Shown here one piece after another: positions 5,604 through 8,786 of a stretch of 8,786 nt of DNA. Both the position numbers and the translations under genes were made by a program. Origin of the DNA: JANMEX01 sp031423755 (GTDB lineage Bacteria; Pseudomonadota; Alphaproteobacteria; Rhizobiales; Rhizobiaceae); contig JANPGC010000114.1 of assembly GCA_031423755.1 (NCBI GenBank), positions 1-8,786 on the forward strand, read 5' to 3'. How positions within the stretch are numbered: position 1 is the first letter of the stretch; every line of letters begins with the position of its first letter. The notes below the pieces were generated by a model that saw only the letters and a list, made by a program, of their open reading frames with translations, was not told the DNA's origin and searched no databases.

Positions 5604-6000
5604 GCCCAAAGTCGCACGAGCCTGTGGGCGTCCCCCGGTCAACAACCGGGACGGTACCCGGGAGTAATACCTCCCGGTCGGTTCATCCAAGAACCGAGGA
5701 CGCCTTGAAGCAACGACGGTGCGGGCTTTTTTGGTCTCAGTTGGCTGTCCAAAAGCCAATGGTTCTGAAGAGGCACACCATCATTGCCCGAAGTGCGGAG
5801 GCAGCTCCAATCCAAGGCAGACAAAGAGGATTTGGCCGATAGGCCTCATCCACCCGCTGTGTGAAGCGTTTTCGTGGTTCCGGGGTCTCCACCGGCTGGT
5901 TCCACGAGGATGATTCTCACACTTTGTCACCGGGATGTTCATTCATCCCAGAACTGGTTTTACGGCGCCTTGAATGGCCGCCGGAGAATGGAGCATCGTC
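5604..6000 (+). ncRNA. speF-type leader RNA upstream of ornithine decarboxylase
   Basis: About 400 nt without a convincing gene precede the decarboxylase, packed with perfect helices. The 5' part is a cloverleaf (5627-5704). Further hairpins are TTGGCT/AGCCAA (5741-5759), GGAT-GGCC/GGCC-ATCC (5828-5851), TCGTGG/CCACGA enclosing CCGG/CCGG (5872-5907), GGGATG/CATCCC (5932-5949), and CGGCG/CGCCG (5963-5983), which abuts the ribosome site GGAG (5990-5993). Known context: the speF motif is a conserved alphaproteobacterial leader found in front of exactly this COG0019 decarboxylase class, and this region agrees in place and length. I cannot run the covariance model. A CGCCC at 5598-5602 could pair with GGGCG at 5626-5630 and compete with the cloverleaf base, a possible switch. 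Confidence 0.75.
5627..5704 (+). promoter_or_regulatory. Perfect four-helix cloverleaf at the 5' end of the leader
   Basis: Four uninterrupted helices form a four-way junction. The base is GGCGTCC (5627-5633) with GGACGCC (5698-5704). The arms are CCCGGT (5634-5639) with ACCGGG (5645-5650), loop CAACA; CCGGGAG (5658-5664) with CTCCCGG (5671-5677), loop TAATAC; and CGGTTC (5679-5684) with GAACCG (5691-5696), loop ATCCAA. Loops and lengths do not fit a tRNA. A T-run TTTTTT (5727-5732) follows about 22 nt downstream. Confidence 0.8.
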
Positions 6001-6023
6001 ATGGCCACACAGCGCGTTCTTGA
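5910..6023 (+). CDS. Possible leader peptide overlapping the decarboxylase start
   Basis: An ATG-started frame of 37 codons begins MILTLCHRDVHSSQNWFYG, ends in an Arg/His-rich tail, and stops 23 bases inside the decarboxylase gene in another frame. It spans the last two leader hairpins. By analogy with the ornithine-sensing SpeFL arrest peptide of enterobacteria, a regulatory peptide here is conceivable, but the preceding GAGG touches the ATG, leaving no normal spacing. An alternative 12-residue frame lies at 5935-5973. Translation is unproven. Confidence 0.2.
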   Translation: MILTLCHRDVHSSQNWFYGALNGRRRMEHRHGHTARS

Positions 6024-7134
6024 TTTTTTCGCCACCCGCCGTCCGAACGGACCGTGCCTTGTCGTCGACCTCGAGGTCGTGCGCGAGAATTTCCAGGCGT
6101 TTGAAAAGGCGATGCCGGATTCGAAGATCTATTATGCCGTAAAGGCGAACCCCGCCCCTGAAATCCTGCGCCTGCTCGCCTCGATGGGTTCGAACTTCGA
6201 TTGCGCCTCGGTGGCTGAAATCGAAATGGCGCTTGATGCCGGCGCATCGGCTGCACGCATTTCGTACGGCAACACGATCAAGAAGGAACGCGATGTCGCG
6301 CGTGCCTTTGAACTTGGCATTCGCCTGTTTGCCATCGACTGCGTCGAAGAGGCTGAGAAGATCGGCCGTGTCGCTCCCGGCTCTAAAGTGTTCTGCCGCG
6401 TGCTCACCGATGGCGAAGGTGCGGAGTGGCCGCTGTCGCGCAAATTCGGCTGCGTGCCTGCAATGGCCATCGACGTGCTGCGTCACTCCAAGGCGCTTGG
6501 CCTCACCCCGTGGGGCGTGTCGTTCCACGTCGGCTCGCAGCAGGTCAATCTCGATGCCTGGGACCGCGCGCTTGCCAACGCCAAAATGGTTTTCGCCACG
6601 CTTGCGGATGAGGGCATTGTGCTCGGCCTCGTCAACATGGGCGGCGGTTTCCCGACGCGCTACCTCAAGGACGTGCCGTCGGCGCAGGCCTATGGCCAGG
6701 CGATTTTCGGGTACTTGCGCAAGCATTTTGGCAATGTGCTGCCCGAAACCATCATCGAGCCCGGCCGCGGCATGGTCGGCAACGCGGGCACCATCAAGAC
6801 GGAAGTCGTGCTGATCTCCAAGAAGGCCGACAATGACAACCAGCGCTGGGTGTTTCTCGACATCGGCAAGTTTGGCGGTTTGGCTGAGACGATGGACGAA
6901 GCCATCCGTTACCCGATCACGACAGCGCATGATGGCGGCGCCGTCGCGCCTTGTGTTCTGGCAGGGCCAACGTGCGACTCGGCTGACGTGCTTTACGAAA
7001 AGAAGCCCTATGACTTGCCGCTCGCGCTCTCCATCGGCGATGAAGTGCTGATCGAGAACACCGGCGCCTACACCACCACCTATTCGGCGGTGGCGTTCAA
7101 CGGGTTTGAACCGCTGCGATCGTATGTGATTTAG
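6001..7134 (+). CDS. odc: Type III PLP-dependent ornithine (lysine) decarboxylase
   Basis: This 377-residue cytoplasmic enzyme decarboxylates L-ornithine to putrescine, and in several alphaproteobacterial relatives also L-lysine to cadaverine. It has the alanine-racemase-like fold of eukaryotic-type ODC. The PLP lysine is K48 in YYAVKANP, HVGSQ is at 176-180, the phosphate-binding GGGFP at 214-218, EPGR at 253-256, the catalytic cysteine C325 in GPTCDSAD, and the PLP-contacting Y357 in ENTGAYTTTYS. Active sites are shared across a dimer. Length is normal and all key residues are intact. The ATG at 6001 has GGAG seven bases upstream; an in-frame ATG at 5974 would add nine residues, lacks a ribosome site, and is less like the family start. 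Expression is probably governed by the long structured leader directly upstream. It may be listed as speC or speF elsewhere. Confidence 0.94.
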   Translation: MATQRVLDFFATRRPNGPCLVVDLEVVRENFQAFEKAMPDSKIYYAVKANPAPEILRLLASMGSNFDCASVAEIEMALDAGASAARISYGNTIKKERDVARAFELGIRLFAIDCVEEAEKIGRVAPGSKVFCRVLTDGEGAEWPLSRKFGCVPAMAIDVLRHSKALGLTPWGVSFHVGSQQVNLDAWDRALANAKMVFATLADEGIVLGLVNMGGGFPTRYLKDVPSAQAYGQAIFGYLRKHFGNVLPETIIEPGRGMVGNAGTIKTEVVLISKKADNDNQRWVFLDIGKFGGLAETMDEAIRYPITTAHDGGAVAPCVLAGPTCDSADVLYEKKPYDLPLALSIGDEVLIENTGAYTTTYSAVAFNGFEPLRSYVI

Positions 7135-7138
7135 TTCT

Positions 7139-7296
7139 ACCCTCGGCGCTGCCCCTCATCCGGCCCGTTGGGCCACCTTCTCCCCGCAAGTTGCGGGGAG
7201 AAGGGGAAAATCGCAAACTGCGCGCAACTTCCCTTCTCCCCGCAACTTGCGGGGAGAAGGTGGCGCGAAGCGACGGATGAGGGCAGCGCCGAGGGT
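7139..7296. repeat. RIME-like palindromic repeat element
   Basis: The element is a palindrome at two scales. Outer arms 7139-7162 and 7274-7296 (CCCTCGGCGCTG...CATCCG and its complement) differ by one extra base. Inside are two 29-bp hairpins, 7176-7204 and 7232-7260, each with 14-nt arms CCTTCTCCCCGCAA and TTGCGGGGAGAAGG around one central base, and each the reverse complement of the other. A small GGCCC-GTT-GGGCC hairpin (7162-7174) is on the left only. Such mosaics are typical of rhizobial intergenic DNA. It directly follows the decarboxylase gene, so it may end or stabilise its transcript. Confidence 0.85.
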
Positions 7297-7310
7297 GAAA
7301 ATTATCACCC
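7293..7310. repeat. Short inverted repeat at the edge of the palindromic element
   Basis: GGGTGA (7293-7298) and TCACCC (7305-7310) form a perfect 6-bp dyad around AAATTA. It lies 61 bases before the next gene and may be a hairpin or an operator for it. Bases 7311-7370 show no other clear signal. Confidence 0.4.
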
Positions 7311-7370
7311 CACAAGTCACAATACTCTCAAGAACCGAACTATCCCACATTTTCCGCTCCGGAGGCCCCA

Positions 7371-7952
7371 ATGTCCGCTTCTGTTTCAAACTTGACCGCT
7401 GCCAGCTTCACGCTTGGCCTTGAAATGCCGCATGAATCCGGCCAGCGCGAAGTGCTGCTTGACCGCGCGATGGGCCTCAGCCGCAAGCGCAAGTCCTCGG
7501 AGAAGCTGCGGCGCGGGCGTTTGGCCGCCGAAGGCCTGTCATTTGTCGCCCGCGATGCGGATGGCCGGGTCATCGGCACAGTGCGGCTGTGGAATGTTGC
7601 GGCAAACTGCGTGATGCGCGGCCAGGCCGACGCGCTGCTGCTCGGTCCTTTGGCGGTCGATCCGTTCCACAGTGGCAGGGGCATGGGCGCGGCGCTTATG
7701 ACCCTCGCCATCGAGGAGGCGAAGCGGCTTGAGCACGCCGCGATCATCCTCGTCGGCGATGCCGCCTATTACCAGCGCTTCGGGTTTTCGGCGGAGAAGA
7801 CCGGCGGCCTTTTCATGCCCGGCCCGTTTGAAAAGGCGCGGCTGCTGGCGCTTGAGCTGAACGAGGGCGCGGTCGAAGGCATGCACGGCGTGATCTTCGC
7901 GACGGGCCGGAAGGTGGCGGCCCGTCCGGCAAGGCAATTGCGCGCGGCGTGA
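7371..7952 (+). CDS. GNAT family N-acetyltransferase, COG3153 (YhbS-like)
   Basis: A 193-residue GCN5-related acetyltransferase. The N-terminal part (about 15-50) contains the REVLLDRAMG-type helix common in this group. Motif A with the acetyl-CoA pyrophosphate loop is LGPLAVDPFHSGRGMGAALM (91-110), and AAYYQRFGF (131-139) is motif B. The C-terminal part fits the larger YhbS-like architecture. The start is well fixed by GGAGG five bases before ATG 7371. It follows the ornithine decarboxylase in the same direction, an arrangement I recall as common in rhizobia, so a polyamine or ornithine-related substrate is an attractive guess, but the 236-bp gap with the palindromic repeat argues for separate expression and the substrate is not visible in the sequence. 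Confidence 0.88.
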   Translation: MSASVSNLTAASFTLGLEMPHESGQREVLLDRAMGLSRKRKSSEKLRRGRLAAEGLSFVARDADGRVIGTVRLWNVAANCVMRGQADALLLGPLAVDPFHSGRGMGAALMTLAIEEAKRLEHAAIILVGDAAYYQRFGFSAEKTGGLFMPGPFEKARLLALELNEGAVEGMHGVIFATGRKVAARPARQLRAA

Positions 7953-7962
7953 AGGCTGTCAT

Positions 7963-8003
7963 TTGGCATTGAATTAAGCATCATATGATGCTATTTTTGA
8001 TGC
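7963..8003 (+). promoter_or_regulatory. Promoter and palindromic operator of vapBC
   Basis: AGCATCATATGATGCT (7977-7992) is a perfect 16-bp palindrome. It covers a -10-like TATGAT (7984-7989), which lies 15 bp downstream of TTGGCA (7963-7968). Another half-site TGATGC occurs at 7998-8003. This is the usual layout for autorepression by a VapBC complex. The ribosome site AAGGAG (8004-8009) follows seven bases before vapB. Confidence 0.75.
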
Positions 8004-8016
8004 AAGGAGACAGGCC

Positions 8017-8199
8017 ATGCGCACCACCATTGTTCTTGATGACGAGCTTCTCAAGCGCGCCGAGGAATACACCGGCATAACCGAAAGGGCTGCCCTGATG
8101 CGTGAGGCGCTTAAAGCGCTTATTCAGCGCGAATCGTCAAAGCGGCTTGCTTTGCTTGGCGGCTTTGACCCTGACGCAACCGCTGGCACCCGCCGTTGA
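8017..8199 (+). CDS. vapB: Type II antitoxin, VapB family
   Basis: A 60-residue antitoxin that should neutralise the adjacent VapC and repress their shared promoter. MRTTIVLDDELLKRA is the typical N-terminal strand and helix of ribbon-helix-helix VapB proteins (DUF2191-like), followed by the second helix with ALMREALKALI (26-36). The C-terminal LALLGGFDPDATAG is the flexible tail that usually fills the toxin active site. ATG 8017 has a clear ribosome site. It lies 11 bases before vapC. Length is normal for the family. Confidence 0.88.
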   Translation: MRTTIVLDDELLKRAEEYTGITERAALMREALKALIQRESSKRLALLGGFDPDATAGTRR

Positions 8200-8210
8200 T
8201 CGGCAACTGA

Positions 8211-8579
8211 ATGATTCTGGCTGACACATCAATCTGGACTGATCATTTCCGTATCCCCGACCCGTTCTTTCGACATTTGCTCGATGAGGCCAAGGTGGTG
8301 ATGCATCCTGTCATCATTGGCGAAATGTCCTTGGGCAGCCTGCGAAATCGGCGGCAGGTTTTGGCTGAAATGAACGATCTGCCGCAGGCCATCGTTGCGA
8401 AAGATCGGGAAGTTCGTCACTTGATCGAAGTTCATCTGCTTTACGGAACGGGCATCGGATACAGTGACGCCCATTTGCTGGCTTCTGCGCTGCTTACTCC
8501 TGCCTTGAAATTCTGGACCAAAGACAAGAGGCTGCGCGCGCAAGCGGAGCGGCTCGGCGTTCTCTTTCAGGGTCATTGA
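8211..8579 (+). CDS. vapC: Type II toxin VapC, PIN-domain ribonuclease
   Basis: The 122-residue PIN-domain protein should be a Mg-dependent ribonuclease, which in studied VapCs cuts initiator tRNA or other structured RNA and stops translation. The four acidic residues are in place: D5 in ILADTSIW, E38 in IIGEMSLG, D86 in YSDAHLLASA and D105 in TKDKRL, so the toxin looks intact. No ribosome site precedes the ATG, which suggests translation coupled to vapB and low toxin output. The reverse frame across this gene is a shadow. No terminator is evident after the stop. Confidence 0.92.
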   Translation: MILADTSIWTDHFRIPDPFFRHLLDEAKVVMHPVIIGEMSLGSLRNRRQVLAEMNDLPQAIVAKDREVRHLIEVHLLYGTGIGYSDAHLLASALLTPALKFWTKDKRLRAQAERLGVLFQGH

Positions 8580-8688
8580 AACGACGGAGAACCCGCGCCA
8601 AAAATAAATCTATCCACCTGCCAAAAACCCGATCCTACAATGCCGCCGCGTCAATCCCGGCGCGCACGAGGCAAGGCTGGCAGGCAGG
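8580..8688. other. Intergenic gap after vapC
   Basis: No gene or strong hairpin is seen here. AAAATAAATCTAT (8600-8612) is the only AT-rich patch and could hold a promoter element for the next gene. Confidence 0.4.
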
Positions 8689-8786
8689 ATGGACTGGAAC
8701 AGGGCAATCGAGCGGAACAGCGAGGCGCTCCACAAGATTGTCGCCATGATGTTTGCGATGTTGACCATGGCCAGCCGCAGTCCCCT
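8689..8786 (+). CDS. Conserved hypothetical protein, 5' part (cut by window end)
   Basis: The frame begins MDWNRAIERNSEALHKIVAM and continues with a hydrophobic Met-rich segment to the window edge (32 codons). From memory, rhizobial genomes hold a family of unknown function beginning MDWxxAIERNxEALKRIL, followed by a hydrophobic stretch, and this fits well. A function is not known to me. A purine-rich GGCAGG directly before the ATG is a weak ribosome site. The frame stays open to the end. Confidence 0.6.
   Translation, partial: MDWNRAIERNSEALHKIVAMMFAMLTMASRSP

Noticed and set aside
5627..5704. tRNA-like cloverleaf
   Set aside because: Arm lengths, loop sequences (CAACA, TAATAC, ATCCAA) and the lack of T-loop and D-loop conserved bases exclude a tRNA; it is read as the leader RNA domain.
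5709..5732. Intrinsic terminator before the TTTTTT run in the leader
   Set aside because: Only a weak four- to five-pair stem (GAAGC with GCTTT) with a 13-nt loop can be drawn, so termination or attenuation there is not supported without further pairing evidence.
5719..5913. GTG-started frame in the decarboxylase leader containing a CPKCGG zinc-ribbon-like stretch
   Set aside because: There is no ribosome site, it crosses several strong RNA hairpins, and a single CxxC is not enough to call a zinc protein.
5917..6930. Long minus-strand open frame (337 codons) opposite the decarboxylase
   Set aside because: It mirrors the coding strand of an intact decarboxylase; the product is His/Arg-rich with no family features, so it reflects codon bias only.

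Overview
The window looks like chromosomal DNA of an alphaproteobacterium of the order Hyphomicrobiales (rhizobia and relatives). Four things point there: high-GC genes with typical rhizobial protein sequences, two palindromic intergenic repeats of the RIME-like kind, a long structured leader before an ornithine decarboxylase gene that matches the position and size of the alphaproteobacterial speF leader RNA, and a site matching the CtrA consensus. No phage, transposase, tRNA, rRNA or CRISPR was seen.

Layout. 1-318: possible tail of an upstream gene, a weak terminator candidate and a large inverted repeat. 319-1678: modB-modC, permease and ATPase of a molybdate ABC importer; modA is not inside the window and ModC has no C-terminal TOBE/Mop domain. 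1664-1767: a CtrA-type box over the modC stop, followed by two hairpins, the first with a CTCCTCCC loop and the second a strong intrinsic terminator; this looks like a small RNA gene. 1838-2712: a RimJ/RimL-type acetyltransferase translationally coupled to a 66-residue membrane protein. 2698-4376 (minus): a DUF1007 periplasmic protein with an EF-hand-like loop and a NicO-family metal transporter with a His/Cys-rich loop. 4561-5481 (minus): a LysR-type regulator. 5482-6000: divergent control region with two inverted repeats, a promoter, and a leader RNA of about 400 nt that starts with a perfect four-helix cloverleaf. 6001-7134: type III PLP ornithine/lysine decarboxylase. 7139-7296: palindromic repeat. 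7371-7952: a second GNAT acetyltransferase. 7963-8579: a VapBC toxin-antitoxin operon with a perfect 16-bp palindromic operator. 8689-8786: start of a conserved rhizobial-type protein of unknown function, cut by the window end.

How the genes work together. The decarboxylase makes putrescine (or cadaverine) and is probably controlled by its leader RNA; the flanking LysR regulator and downstream acetyltransferase may belong to the same polyamine theme, but only by position. ModBC with an outside ModA would import molybdate. DUF1007 and NicO form a recurring pair thought to move nickel, cobalt or another transition metal. The most interesting non-coding items are the candidate CtrA-linked anti-Shine-Dalgarno small RNA and the decarboxylase leader with possible leader peptides.
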